Shown here in pieces: positions 26,739 to 36,368 of a DNA stretch of 37,854 bases (the first letter of the stretch is position 1; each line of letters starts with the position of its first letter). The stretch is taken from assembly GCA_030038215.1 (NCBI GenBank), contig JASHPI010000220.1:1-37854 (forward strand), read 5' to 3'. The notes below the pieces were generated by a model. That model searched no databases. It was not told the origin of the DNA and saw nothing but the letters and a program-made list of their open reading frames with translations. The translations under genes and the position numbers were made by a program. Source of the stretch: Vulcanimicrobiota bacterium (GTDB lineage Bacteria > Vulcanimicrobiota > Vulcanimicrobiia > Vulcanimicrobiales > Vulcanimicrobiaceae).

Positions 26739-28025
26739 CTACGAGCGTAGCGCTATCTCTTCGCGCTCGCGGTCGCCGTAACGCAGCTCCGCGGTGTCGC
26801 GGGGGAAGAGCAGCTCGAGCGTCCAGTCAAATGCGACGCGCAGCTTGCGATCGAGCCCGGGCAGCCGCAACAGATAGTACGTTCGCCAGATAAACCAGGC
26901 GAGAAAACCGGTGATGACGCGGTCGCCCGGCAGCTGTGCAACGGCCTTGCGCGCGCCGAGCGCGGCCATCATGCCGAGCGCTTCAAATCGAAACGGTTTG
27001 GTCGCCTGGCCGCGCAAGACGGCGACGAGGTTATCAGCGAGGTGCGGCCCTTCGCGAATGGCGTGCTGCGCCGTCATCGGATAGGTGCCGCCTTTCCAGT
27101 ACGGTATCGACGCGCAGTCGCCGAGCGCCCACACGCCGGGAACTCCCGCAACACGCATGTCGCTCTCCGTTACGACTGCGCCGCGGCGCGTCAGCGGCAG
27201 CGTGGTCTTTGCAATCGTCGGCGACGGCTTTACGCCCGCGCTCCAGATGATCGTCTCGCTCTCGATGCGGCGGCCGCTCTGCAGCGTTAACCCGTGCTCG
27301 TCGGCGCCTGTGACGCCGTCGCCGGTCAGCACTTCGACGCCACGCCGCTCCAGAATCCGGCGCGCGTACTCTCCCATTTTCGGCGGGAGACCGAGAAGCA
27401 GCGAAGGAGCGGCTTCGATCAAGATCACCTTGATCTCGTCGCGCCGCAGGCTCGGGTAGAATCGGATGACGCTGCGAAAGAGCTCGACGATCTCGCCCGC
27501 GGTCTCAACGCCGGTGAAGCCGCCGCCGACCACGACGATCGTGAGCAGCCGCCGGCGGCGCGCCTCGTCGTTGATCGTGTCGGCAAGCTCGAGCAGCCAG
27601 ACCAGGTGATTGCGCAGCGCGTCGGCGTCGTCCAGCGTTTTAAGCGCCCATGTGTTCTCGGCGACGCCCGGCAGACCGAAGGTCGACGTTGACGAACCGA
27701 GCGCCAGAACGAGCTGATCGTAATGCAGCTCGACGACCAGACCGGTGAGCACGTGACGATAGGTCACGGTCTGCTGCTCGACGTCGATCTTTTCGACTTC
27801 AGCCAAGATGAAGCGCGTTCGGTGCAACTGTTCGCGGATCGGCGTCACGACGTGACGCACTTCCAGCTCGCCCGACGTGACCTCGGGCAGCATCGGCGTA
27901 AAAAGCACGAAGTTGTCGCGGCTGATCAGAACGATCTCGGCTTCGTTCTCATGCAAGCGCTGCTCGAGCCGGCGGGCGACGGCGACGCCCGCGAATCCCC
28001 CGCCGACGATCACGATGACCGGCAC
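26739..28025 (-). CDS. Type II NADH dehydrogenase (NDH-2)-like FAD/NAD oxidoreductase
   Basis: MPVIVIVGGGFAGVAVARRLEQ..., second GGGFTGVETAGEI nucleotide site, VWALGDCASIP. Confidence 0.92.
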   Translation of the reverse strand: MPVIVIVGGGFAGVAVARRLEQRLHENEAEIVLISRDNFVLFTPMLPEVTSGELEVRHVVTPIREQLHRTRFILAEVEKIDVEQQTVTYRHVLTGLVVELHYDQLVLALGSSTSTFGLPGVAENTWALKTLDDADALRNHLVWLLELADTINDEARRRRLLTIVVVGGGFTGVETAGEIVELFRSVIRFYPSLRRDEIKVILIEAAPSLLLGLPPKMGEYARRILERRGVEVLTGDGVTGADEHGLTLQSGRRIESETIIWSAGVKPSPTIAKTTLPLTRRGAVVTESDMRVAGVPGVWALGDCASIPYWKGGTYPMTAQHAIREGPHLADNLVAVLRGQATKPFRFEALGMMAALGARKAVAQLPGDRVITGFLAWFIWRTYYLLRLPGLDRKLRVAFDWTLELLFPRDTAELRYGDREREEIALRS

Positions 28026-28048
28026 AGCGCGCGGTTGAAGAAGGCTGC

Positions 28049-28882
28049 GTGGAATACCTCCCTCCGCCCGAGCCCGGCTCCGAGCCCGAGCCCACCAAGA
28101 CGGCGCAGCGGCGGCGCACCGGCGGAATCGGCGCGATCCTCGCGGCGCTCACCGCCTTTTTGGTGAAGTTTAAATTTCTCTTGTTTTTCGGAGCCAAGCT
28201 GGTCGGCCTAAGCTGGACCTTCCTACTCTCGCTGTGGATATACGTCGTCGTCTTCGGCTGGAAGCTTGCCGTGGTCATCATGCTTCTGCTTCTGGCGCAC
28301 GAGCTCGGTCACTACTTTGCCTTCCGCGCCTACGGCTTGCCTGCGCGCTTGCCGGCTTTCGTTCCGCTGCTGGGGGCCTTCACCGCCGGTACGCCGCCCC
28401 AGGACTTGGAACAAGAGGCGTACATCGCACTGGCCGGACCGTTGACCGGTCTGGGGCTCGCGGCGGCATGCTATGCGGTCGGCGATGCGACGCAAGACCG
28501 CTTTTGGTTTGCGTGCGCTGATCTCTCGGCGTTCCTCAATCTCTTCAATATGATTCCGATGCCGCCGTTCGACGGCGGGCGCATCATCGGCGCGCTCTGG
28601 CCTCCGCTGTGGTTCGCCGGCTTCGCGCTTTTCGTCGTCTTCGCAATCTTCTTTCACATTCCGATTCTCTTCGTCGCGATCATCGGTCTGCTCGGCCTGC
28701 CCGCGATGCTGGCAGCCTGGAGAGGGCGCCCCGATCCGCGCGCCGAGCATATGACCTTCGGGGCGCGGCTGCGCGTCAGCATTTGGTATCTGGCGACGGT
28801 GCTCGGCCTCTTCTTCGTTATGTCGCAGGCGCATCTGGTCGCGTCACCGGCTCAAGGCGCGAGCGGCTTCGGCGCCTGGTGA
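28049..28882 (+). CDS. Site-2-protease (M50) family membrane protein
   Basis: LLLAHELGHYFAFRAYGLPAR (HExxH) and NLFNMIPMPPFDGGRI. Confidence 0.88.
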   Translation: MEYLPPPEPGSEPEPTKTAQRRRTGGIGAILAALTAFLVKFKFLLFFGAKLVGLSWTFLLSLWIYVVVFGWKLAVVIMLLLLAHELGHYFAFRAYGLPARLPAFVPLLGAFTAGTPPQDLEQEAYIALAGPLTGLGLAAACYAVGDATQDRFWFACADLSAFLNLFNMIPMPPFDGGRIIGALWPPLWFAGFALFVVFAIFFHIPILFVAIIGLLGLPAMLAAWRGRPDPRAEHMTFGARLRVSIWYLATVLGLFFVMSQAHLVASPAQGASGFGAW

Positions 28883-30300
28883 CGCAGCGAAGGCTGCTCG
28901 CCGCGGCCTGCCTTGCAATCGCGGTCGCGCTGCTGTTCGCGCGTCCGGCGGCGACACCGGGTCCGCCGCTGCGCGACTTCGAGGCCTATTGGAGCGCGGG
29001 CGCAACCTGGTACGCGCGAGCCGATCCATACGAACGCGCGATCTGGAATGCCGAGCGCGAGGTTCCCGGCGTCGATGCGCGGCGCGACGAGCTCTTGCCA
29101 TTCATTGGTCCGCCCGCGACGCTGCTGCTCTGGGGTCTGCTGGGGCACCTTCCCTACGGGGTGGCCGCCGTGCTCTGGTGGAGCATCCTCGCGCTCTCGT
29201 TGCTCGCGCTCGTGCTATTGCTGATCCGCGCCGGCGGCGCATCCATCACACCCTTTTCGTTTCTCGCAACGCTCGCGCTGGCAGTCGCCTTCGGTCCGGT
29301 CACGAGCGATCTCGCGCTCGGACAGATCGCGCTGCCGGCATTGCTCGGCGCCGTCGCGCTCGCGATCTTGGCCGATCGTTCGCTCGCCGCCGCGACGGCG
29401 GGATCGTGCCTCGCCTTCGCACAACCCAACCTCGCGCTTGCGCTCACCTCGCAGCTCGGGCGCAACCGCGCAACGCTCGCGATCGCCGTCGGCGCCGCCG
29501 CGACGTACGTTCTCGGGACGCTCGCCGCCGGTCCGCAGTGGCCGCTCGCCTATGCGCGCGCCGCGTTCGCGCATGCTGCCGCGGAGCGCTTTGTCGCAAT
29601 ACAGCTCACGCCGGTCTCAATCGCTTACGGCTTCGGCGCACCCGCGCGCGGTGCGGAGGTCGTGGCGGCCGTCGCCGCGTTGGCGGCGATTGCGGCTGCG
29701 CTCGCGATCGCCGTCCGCGTGCGCGATCCTTTCGCGCGCCTCGCCGCATTTTCGGTGCTCCTTCCTTTTGCGAGCGGTTTCTTCCACGAACACAACTTAA
29801 CCGTAGCCTACCCCGCCGCGGCCTGGTGCGCGCTGCGCGCGCGGGGCAGCACGCGTGCGATCGCTCTGGCGGGAACCTTGCTGGTCGCGATCGACTGGCT
29901 GGGGTTGGCGCAACGACCAACGGGCATCGTGCAGAGTCTCTTGCTGGCGATCGCCGCGCTCTGCGCTTTCGCCGCCCTCAGCGAACAAAGGGATTCGCGC
30001 ATCAACTTGCCTGCAGCTATGACGTTGGCGGTCCTCTTCGCCGTTTCGGCTTGGCTTGCCGCGCACAATCCCATGCCGGTGTGGCCGGATTCGCTGGGGC
30101 CCTTCCGCGCCGTACCGAATGCAACGGTCGCTGCGGTGTGGATGGCCGAGCAGCACACCGCCGGGTTGTTACACGCCGATCCGCTCTGGGCGCTTCTGCG
30201 GTCGTTCTCGCTGCTAGGCTGCGCCCTGCTGGCCTATGCTATAGCGAGACATTCAGCATATCGTCGAACGGAGTCCACGCTCCCGGATTCCAACCGGTGA
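28879..30300 (+). CDS. GT87/DUF2029-like polytopic membrane glycosyltransferase
   Basis: GTGA overlap with the previous gene; DFEAYWSAGATWYARADPYERAIWNAER...; many TM segments. Confidence 0.78.
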   Translation: MTQRRLLAAACLAIAVALLFARPAATPGPPLRDFEAYWSAGATWYARADPYERAIWNAEREVPGVDARRDELLPFIGPPATLLLWGLLGHLPYGVAAVLWWSILALSLLALVLLLIRAGGASITPFSFLATLALAVAFGPVTSDLALGQIALPALLGAVALAILADRSLAAATAGSCLAFAQPNLALALTSQLGRNRATLAIAVGAAATYVLGTLAAGPQWPLAYARAAFAHAAAERFVAIQLTPVSIAYGFGAPARGAEVVAAVAALAAIAAALAIAVRVRDPFARLAAFSVLLPFASGFFHEHNLTVAYPAAAWCALRARGSTRAIALAGTLLVAIDWLGLAQRPTGIVQSLLLAIAALCAFAALSEQRDSRINLPAAMTLAVLFAVSAWLAAHNPMPVWPDSLGPFRAVPNATVAAVWMAEQHTAGLLHADPLWALLRSFSLLGCALLAYAIARHSAYRRTESTLPDSNR

Positions 30301-31855
30301 GACGGTTGTCGTAAGCATTTCCTGCCTTCTCCACATACAGCACGATGGTCGGCACGTTGGCGACGATGATTCGCATCTCTTGATCCAGCAGCTTGCGATG
30401 CGTCTCGGTGTCGTAGGTCATCTTGAACTCTTCCATCAGCCGGTCGAGCTCCGCATTGCAAAATCGCGTCACGTTCTGGCCGTTGGGTGGAATCTGGTTG
30501 CACTCCCAGAGGTTCGAAATCTCGCCGACAGGATCCGTTTGCCACGTAAACGTCGTCATGTCCCATTTGCCGCCGTAAGCGATGCCGTTATCTTGGTAAG
30601 GCGCGAAAAACGTGGCGGGCGCGTACTGACGCGTTCGGATCTCGATGCCGACCGTCTTGAGCTCCGCTCTGATCAGCTCGACCATGTCGTCGGCCGCCGA
30701 CGATCCCGTGAAGTAAGGAAACGACAACGACAGGCGCTGTCCGTTGCGTTGCCGGATGCCGTCGGGGCCGACCGTCCAGCCGGCTTGGTCGAGCAGCGTC
30801 ATCGCCTTCTTCGGATCGTACGGCGTGAGCGGAATGTCCCTCGGCGCGATCGGGACGACCGGCGAGATCGTGCTCTCCTGCACCAGCCCAAATCCGTGCA
30901 GGATCTTATCGACGATAGCCTGGCGGTCGATCGCGTAGCGAATTGCTTGGCGAACGCGAAGGTCGCTGACGAGAGGACGGGTGACGTTGAAGTCCAGGTG
31001 CACGTAGAGCGGCGTGACGATGACGTCGGTCTTCAGCCGACCGATGGCCTGAAGCCGCGGTATGTACGGCGGAGCAGCCTGCGGCCAGAGATCGACGTCG
31101 CCGGTTTGCATCGACGTCACCAGCGTATCGCGCGACGGAATAAACTTGTAGCTGATGTGCTTCAGTTTCGCCAGCCCGCGGAAGTAGTAGGGATTCGCCT
31201 CCAGGTCGACGGCGTCTCCGCGGCGCCAGTCAACGACACGAAAGGCGCCGATGCCGACCGGCTTGGAGTTATATGGAACGTGGTTGATGTTCGGATAGCC
31301 GGCCAACAGATGTTTGGGCAGGACCGACGGGTTTGCGCCCGCGCTGCCGAAAAAGGTGGGCAGGAACGACGCGTACGGATGCTTGAGGTGGTAGACGACG
31401 GTGTATTTGTCCGGCTCGTCGATCTTGGTGATGAGATTCCAGCCGTCGCGGCCGACTTCGTTATTGGCCGGATTGAGCACGACTTGGGTCGAGAAGACGA
31501 CGTCGTCGCCGTTGAAGGGCGCGCCGTCGGACCAGCGTACACCTTTGCGCAGGTGCCAAGTAATCGTCTTGCCGTCGGCGCTGATGCCGCCGTTGGCCTG
31601 GGTCGGCACGACCGTAACCAGCTCGGGATAGGGTTTGTTCTCGGCGTCGTACTTGACCAGGTATGCCTGCGTCATCTCGGAGATGAATCCCAACGGCAGC
31701 TCCGTGAACAGGTGCGGGTTAAGCGAGTCGATGTCTCCGCTTCCGTCGGCGATCGTGAGGTTACTGGTATTGGCCTCCGAACCGCCTTTGGTACACGAAG
31801 CCAAGACGGAAGCTGCGACGGCCATGGCAAGCGCGACCGGCAAAATTCTCAACAT
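30239..31855 (-). CDS. ABC-type peptide substrate-binding lipoprotein (SBP family 5, DppA/OppA type), copy A
   Basis: Lipobox VLASCTKG; KDLRKGVRWSDGAPFNGDDV-type motif (HLRKGVRWSDGAPFNGDDVVFS); VRQAIRYAIDRQAIVDKIL. Confidence 0.92.
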   Translation of the reverse strand: MLRILPVALAMAVAASVLASCTKGGSEANTSNLTIADGSGDIDSLNPHLFTELPLGFISEMTQAYLVKYDAENKPYPELVTVVPTQANGGISADGKTITWHLRKGVRWSDGAPFNGDDVVFSTQVVLNPANNEVGRDGWNLITKIDEPDKYTVVYHLKHPYASFLPTFFGSAGANPSVLPKHLLAGYPNINHVPYNSKPVGIGAFRVVDWRRGDAVDLEANPYYFRGLAKLKHISYKFIPSRDTLVTSMQTGDVDLWPQAAPPYIPRLQAIGRLKTDVIVTPLYVHLDFNVTRPLVSDLRVRQAIRYAIDRQAIVDKILHGFGLVQESTISPVVPIAPRDIPLTPYDPKKAMTLLDQAGWTVGPDGIRQRNGQRLSLSFPYFTGSSAADDMVELIRAELKTVGIEIRTRQYAPATFFAPYQDNGIAYGGKWDMTTFTWQTDPVGEISNLWECNQIPPNGQNVTRFCNAELDRLMEEFKMTYDTETHRKLLDQEMRIIVANVPTIVLYVEKAGNAYDNRLTGWNPGAWTPFDDMLNVSL

Positions 31856-31881
31856 AGCGCAGCGCTCCTGAGTAGAACGGT

Positions 31882-33552
31882 TTAGATCGAGTAGTTCCAG
31901 GGATCCCAGAATGCCGAGATGACTGGTGACCCTTTGAAGCCCTTCAGATCCGAGTTGTATACGTATGGGACGCGGACGAAGTTGATGATGATCGTCGGGA
32001 CATCCGCCGTAAGCTGTTGCTGGACGATGGCATAGTCACGCTTGCGGCGCGCCTGATCGACCGTGCTCAGCGCGTCTTTCATGGCGGCGGTTGCGACCGG
32101 ATTCTTCCAAAACATGGCGTTCTGGCCATGCGGCGCCAAATTGTCCGCCGAGTAGATCGGGTTGTCGTCAGGGTCGGCCGCGGCGATCCAGGAGAAGCCG
32201 GCCACATCGTAATGGCCTCCTTGGAGAATTCCGTTGCTGGAGTTTTCGAAAAACTGATCGGTCGGATAGTTCTTGATGTCGGCCTGAACGCCGACGTCGC
32301 GCCACTGACGCTGCAGCAGCGTCTGCAGGGCTTTTCCGTAGGTCGACTCGGTCTGCGTGCTGAGCGTGAACTCCAAGCGCTGGCCGTCCTTGACGCGAAC
32401 CCCGTCAGGCCCGACGGCCCATCCGTCGGCGTCGAGGGTTTCGCGCGCCTTCTGCGGGTCGTACGGGTAGTGCGTTACGTCGTTCGTGTAAGCCCACGAG
32501 AGTTTGGGACTTTGGTCGGTCTCGGCAGGCACTCCCGAACCGTGCAGCAGCTTCTGGATGATCTCCTGGCGATTGGTAGCGTAAGCGAGCGCTATCCGAA
32601 CCTGTCGATCGCTGACGATGGGATGGTCGAGATTGAAGTCGACGTGCGAGAACTGAAACGAATCGATGCGGGTCGCGATCAAACCGTTGCCCGGATTCGC
32701 GGCCATCTCGGCATATTGCGGCCACTTCATCCCCGAGCCTTGCGCCAGCATGTCGATTTCGTGGGTTTGCAGCTGCGTCTCGGCGGTGTTTTCGTCCGGC
32801 AGGATCTTGTAAATCACCTGTTTCAGCTTCGGCGCGCCGAGATAGAAGTCCGGATTGGCCACCATCCGCACTTCCTGTCCACGGTCCCAGGCAACTACTT
32901 TGAACGGACCACTGCCGACGGGGAGCGAGTTGTACGGAGCGGAGTTGAACGACCCCTTATCATCGTTGTACTTTGCCAGCAAATGCTCGGGCAGGATCGG
33001 GGCGTTCCCATTTACGCTCCAAAGCTGCTGCAGGAACGGAGCGTACAGCCTCTTCATGTGGATGACCGCGACATACGGATTCGAGCAGTCGATGCTGCCA
33101 ATGTCTTTGTAGCCGTCGGTCGTGACGACGTTGTTATGCGTGTTCATCACGACCTGCCAAGTGAACTTGAGGTCGTTGCAGGTAACCGGCGGACCGTCTT
33201 GCCACTTCATGTTCGTCCGCAGCTTGTATTTCAGCGTCAAACCATCTTTGGAGACGTCGCCGTTGGCGAGGGTCGGAATCTCGCGCAGGGCGTCGGGCAC
33301 CGGCTGGGCCTTGTCGTTGTACCGAATCGTCCACGAGTAGATGAACATGGACAGGCCCAGGGTCGGCTCAGCGGAATCGAGCACCGGATTCAGATTCTTG
33401 GGATCGGAAAACATCGTATAACGGAATACGCCTGGAACCGTCCACGGGTGCGTGTCGCCGGGAGTTGCGGTTCGGTCTGAGACCTTGCTGCACCCGGCGA
33501 AAAGCAGCGCGGCTCCGGCGGCGACAATCGCGCGGACCAATCCGATGTTCAT
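31882..33552 (-). CDS. ABC-type peptide substrate-binding lipoprotein (SBP family 5), copy B
   Basis: MNIGLVRAIVAAGAALLFAGCSKVSDR lipobox; KLRTNMKWQDGPPVTCNDLKFTWQ; VRIALAYATNRQEIIQKLL. ATGA overlap with upstream gene. Confidence 0.92.
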   Translation of the reverse strand: MNIGLVRAIVAAGAALLFAGCSKVSDRTATPGDTHPWTVPGVFRYTMFSDPKNLNPVLDSAEPTLGLSMFIYSWTIRYNDKAQPVPDALREIPTLANGDVSKDGLTLKYKLRTNMKWQDGPPVTCNDLKFTWQVVMNTHNNVVTTDGYKDIGSIDCSNPYVAVIHMKRLYAPFLQQLWSVNGNAPILPEHLLAKYNDDKGSFNSAPYNSLPVGSGPFKVVAWDRGQEVRMVANPDFYLGAPKLKQVIYKILPDENTAETQLQTHEIDMLAQGSGMKWPQYAEMAANPGNGLIATRIDSFQFSHVDFNLDHPIVSDRQVRIALAYATNRQEIIQKLLHGSGVPAETDQSPKLSWAYTNDVTHYPYDPQKARETLDADGWAVGPDGVRVKDGQRLEFTLSTQTESTYGKALQTLLQRQWRDVGVQADIKNYPTDQFFENSSNGILQGGHYDVAGFSWIAAADPDDNPIYSADNLAPHGQNAMFWKNPVATAAMKDALSTVDQARRKRDYAIVQQQLTADVPTIIINFVRVPYVYNSDLKGFKGSPVISAFWDPWNYSI

Positions 33553-34709
33553 GCAGATCCCCCTTGCTCGTCGTCGGCCAGCATCGACTCCGGATCGATT
33601 CCGCGCGCGCGACAGAATTCGCGGTAGGCCTCGGGCGCGATCTCCGAAGGCTTGATCTCGCTGCGGCCGCCCCAAAAGACGTTGGTATAACGAAAGCCGA
33701 TGCCCGCCCGTTGCAGGTGTTCGTCGATCGCGGCCTTGTGCGCCAGCACCGCGGACTTCTCCATGCCGTGCGCGACCGCCATGACGTTGACGTCGTGAAA
33801 CTCCGGTCCGCCCTCGCGCCAGTAGGCGTGGGTGATCACGTAGTGGCGCCCGACCTCGCAACCGGCGTCGATCTCGCGGCCCGCGGGCACCGCCCAGTGG
33901 AAGAGCGCGTTGTAGCGGGTCGCGCGTTCGTTACCCGCCGTCGCCTTGACGTGTTCGAGGAAGGTCGAGAAGCGACCGATGACGCGACGGCGGTCGAGCG
34001 CGCGCGCCGTTTCGACGAACGCATCGTAATCGACGTCGGCTTCGAGTGCGCGCGCGCGCCACAGGTCGCGCGCGATCTCGTCGGGCGCAAACTCGCGTTT
34101 GAGCGCGGTCAGCACGCGCCACTCAAGCTCCGAGAGCTCGACGATCGAGGTGTCCATCGGCTTGGCGGAGTGTTCGGCGCGCGCGCCGGGTTCGAGCCCG
34201 CGCCGCCGTACGTGGCCCACGCCCAGCGTGAAAAGCATCTTGGCGGGCATGAGCCGGAAGCGTTCGGCGCCCACCTCGCGGCGCAACAGCTCGGCGTGTT
34301 TACTCAGCGAGAATGCCTGCGGCACTTTGAGCGTCGTCCACAGCCGATAGGTACTGCCGGCCGAAATCGCATCGGTGGTCCGGATCACGACGTGCCCCGA
34401 GAACGGATCCTTCTCGAACATGTACTCGAACGCGGCGTCCAGCCGCTCGGGCGCGACCTCCCAAGCGCAGAGCGCGCCGCGAGCTAGGCTCGTCGAGAGC
34501 AGCGTCTGCCGCACGCGCCGGATCGTGCCTGCGCGCAGCATCGCGACGACGCGCTCGATGACCCGTTCGGCAGGAATGCCCGTGCGCTCGGCGATCTCAC
34601 CGAACGGATCGAGCGTAAAGCCAGAGAGACGGTCCTCGGAGACACTGAGGATCGCGGCGTTGACCGGGTCGGAAATCGCGGCCGGCACCGTAGCGGCGTC
34701 GGGAACCAT
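33549..34709 (-). CDS. AhbA-AhbB-like (siroheme decarboxylase / Lrp-AsnC-like) two-domain fusion protein
   Basis: N-half DPFGEIAERTGIPAERVIERVVAMLRAGTIRRVR and YRLWTTLKV...RLMPAKMLFTLGVGHV resemble AhbA/NirD-type proteins; C-half VIGRFSTFLEHVKA...NALFHWAVP...VITHAYWREGGPEFHDVNVMAVAHG resembles AhbB. Confidence 0.75.
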   Translation of the reverse strand: MVPDAATVPAAISDPVNAAILSVSEDRLSGFTLDPFGEIAERTGIPAERVIERVVAMLRAGTIRRVRQTLLSTSLARGALCAWEVAPERLDAAFEYMFEKDPFSGHVVIRTTDAISAGSTYRLWTTLKVPQAFSLSKHAELLRREVGAERFRLMPAKMLFTLGVGHVRRRGLEPGARAEHSAKPMDTSIVELSELEWRVLTALKREFAPDEIARDLWRARALEADVDYDAFVETARALDRRRVIGRFSTFLEHVKATAGNERATRYNALFHWAVPAGREIDAGCEVGRHYVITHAYWREGGPEFHDVNVMAVAHGMEKSAVLAHKAAIDEHLQRAGIGFRYTNVFWGGRSEIKPSEIAPEAYREFCRARGIDPESMLADDEQGGSA

Positions 34710-34748
34710 GCTGCGACCCTCTTTAACGCGCGGCCGGGTTAGCCCCCC

Positions 34749-36368
34749 CTAGAGCTGGACGTCGATGATGCCGGTCGCGTAAAGGTAGTTCTCTTGAGCG
34801 GTATAGACTCCGTAGAATGCAGTGATGTAGCCCGATTGTGCCGTCGTGAGGTTGGCTTCCGCCGTGACGACGTTGAGAATCGTCGTGGCTCCGACGCGAT
34901 ACTGCGCTTGCGTTGCATCGAGCGAAACCTGCGCCGAGGTCAGCTCGGAGCGCGCCTCGACCAGCGACGCGCGCGCCGAAATCAATGTCGCCAACGCCGA
35001 GCGAACGCTGGACTGGACCGCCAGTCTCGTTGCGTTGAGCGATGCGATCGCCTGATCCAGCTGCGACGCTGCCACCGCAACGTTGTAGTTGGTCACGCCT
35101 TGGTCGTAGATCGGGATGGTGAGATTCAAGCCGATCGCTTTGTCGTTGGACCAACCCTCCGGCCCTGGGCAGTAGGATACCGGGAAGACTATTCCGTTAG
35201 CATTGGTAGTCGTCGTGCTGTAGCAGTCCGTAAACGTGCGGCTGATGGTATCGCTCGCGGCGACCGAGAGGATGGGGAAGCGCGCGAGTTTGGCGTAGCG
35301 CAGGTTCGCTTCATCCGAGCTCACCGTATACGCGGAGGCAATGTAGTCGGGGCGCATGACGAGCGCACGCGCCAACGACTTCGCGTAGGTTGGATTTGGT
35401 GCCGCCGGTTGCGCCGCGATCGCCTTCGGGACGACGAGCACGTCGGCATCGAGTCCGAGCGTCGTCGCGAACGTGGCTTGCGCGCCGATAGCGGTCCCCT
35501 GCGCGACCACGAGATTGCCGCGCGCCTGCGCGGTCTGAAACTGTGCCGCGGCGATGTCGGAGCGCGCCGCCGCGCCGTTGCGGATCTGGGCCGCGACCGA
35601 GGCTTCATTGACCTCGAACTCGCGCACCAGCTGCGCGTCGGCTACCACCGTTGCATTGTCTTCGAGCACTGTATAGTAAGCGTTGGCGACGTTCAAAGCC
35701 AGCGTTTGCAACTGGTAGAGCAGCGTCGCGCGGCCGGCGAAGTCGGCCAGCTTGGCCGAACGAATCGCCGCGATCGTCCGTCCGCCGTCGTAAATCAGCT
35801 GCGTGACCATGAGCTCAACCGATTCTTGACTGAACGTGCCTTGGCTATAGACACCAAAGGGCGCCTTCGTCGGGATCGCAGTCGCTTGAGGCTGTACTCC
35901 GGACGCGCCGCTGCTGGAGATGGACGAAGAGCTGCTGGTGACCGAGCTGCTGCCGTTGGTGTAAGTCTTGCCCATTGAGGCGGTGGCACTCAGGCCCGGA
36001 TAGTATGCCTGGATCTCCGAGGTGTACTTGGCATGAATCGCATACCAGGCGGCGTTGTCGGAAGCGAAGGTTGGTGAGAGCGCGACCGCGATCTTGATCG
36101 CGTCCTCCAGCGAGATCGATTCGGGAACGCCCTTTTTCGGCCTGAGTTTTGCCACGTCGGGCGCCGGCGTTCCGAACGCTGGATACGGAAGCGGCGTGCC
36201 GCTGATGGTCGGCTGCGGCTGCGGCGAGGGCATTTGGATGGGCGCAACGCCGGGGATCTGGACTTGTGTGCTGCCCGGCGCATTCTGCGCAAAGGCCGAG
36301 CTGGTCACAAGGATCCCCAGCGCGACCGCCAGGACGAAGGCTCGCGCGGGAAGCTGCCCTTTCTTCAT
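34749..36368 (-). CDS. TolC-family outer-membrane efflux protein
   Basis: Signal peptide; SLEDAIKIAVALSPTFASDNA..., long heptad regions, RVGATTILNVVTAEANLTTAQSGYITAFYGVYTAQENYLYATGI. Confidence 0.9.
   Translation of the reverse strand: MKKGQLPARAFVLAVALGILVTSSAFAQNAPGSTQVQIPGVAPIQMPSPQPQPTISGTPLPYPAFGTPAPDVAKLRPKKGVPESISLEDAIKIAVALSPTFASDNAAWYAIHAKYTSEIQAYYPGLSATASMGKTYTNGSSSVTSSSSSISSSGASGVQPQATAIPTKAPFGVYSQGTFSQESVELMVTQLIYDGGRTIAAIRSAKLADFAGRATLLYQLQTLALNVANAYYTVLEDNATVVADAQLVREFEVNEASVAAQIRNGAAARSDIAAAQFQTAQARGNLVVAQGTAIGAQATFATTLGLDADVLVVPKAIAAQPAAPNPTYAKSLARALVMRPDYIASAYTVSSDEANLRYAKLARFPILSVAASDTISRTFTDCYSTTTTNANGIVFPVSYCPGPEGWSNDKAIGLNLTIPIYDQGVTNYNVAVAASQLDQAIASLNATRLAVQSSVRSALATLISARASLVEARSELTSAQVSLDATQAQYRVGATTILNVVTAEANLTTAQSGYITAFYGVYTAQENYLYATGIIDVQL

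Noticed and set aside
24909-26750. 613-aa plus-strand ORF and other long antisense ORFs (e.g. 23584..25269 -, 4574..5539 -, 30380..31885 +, 32017..33480 +, 21412..22008 +)
   Set aside because: They lie opposite genes with clear family signatures, have Arg/Asp/Gly-rich shadow composition and no recognisable domains; typical high-GC antisense artefacts.
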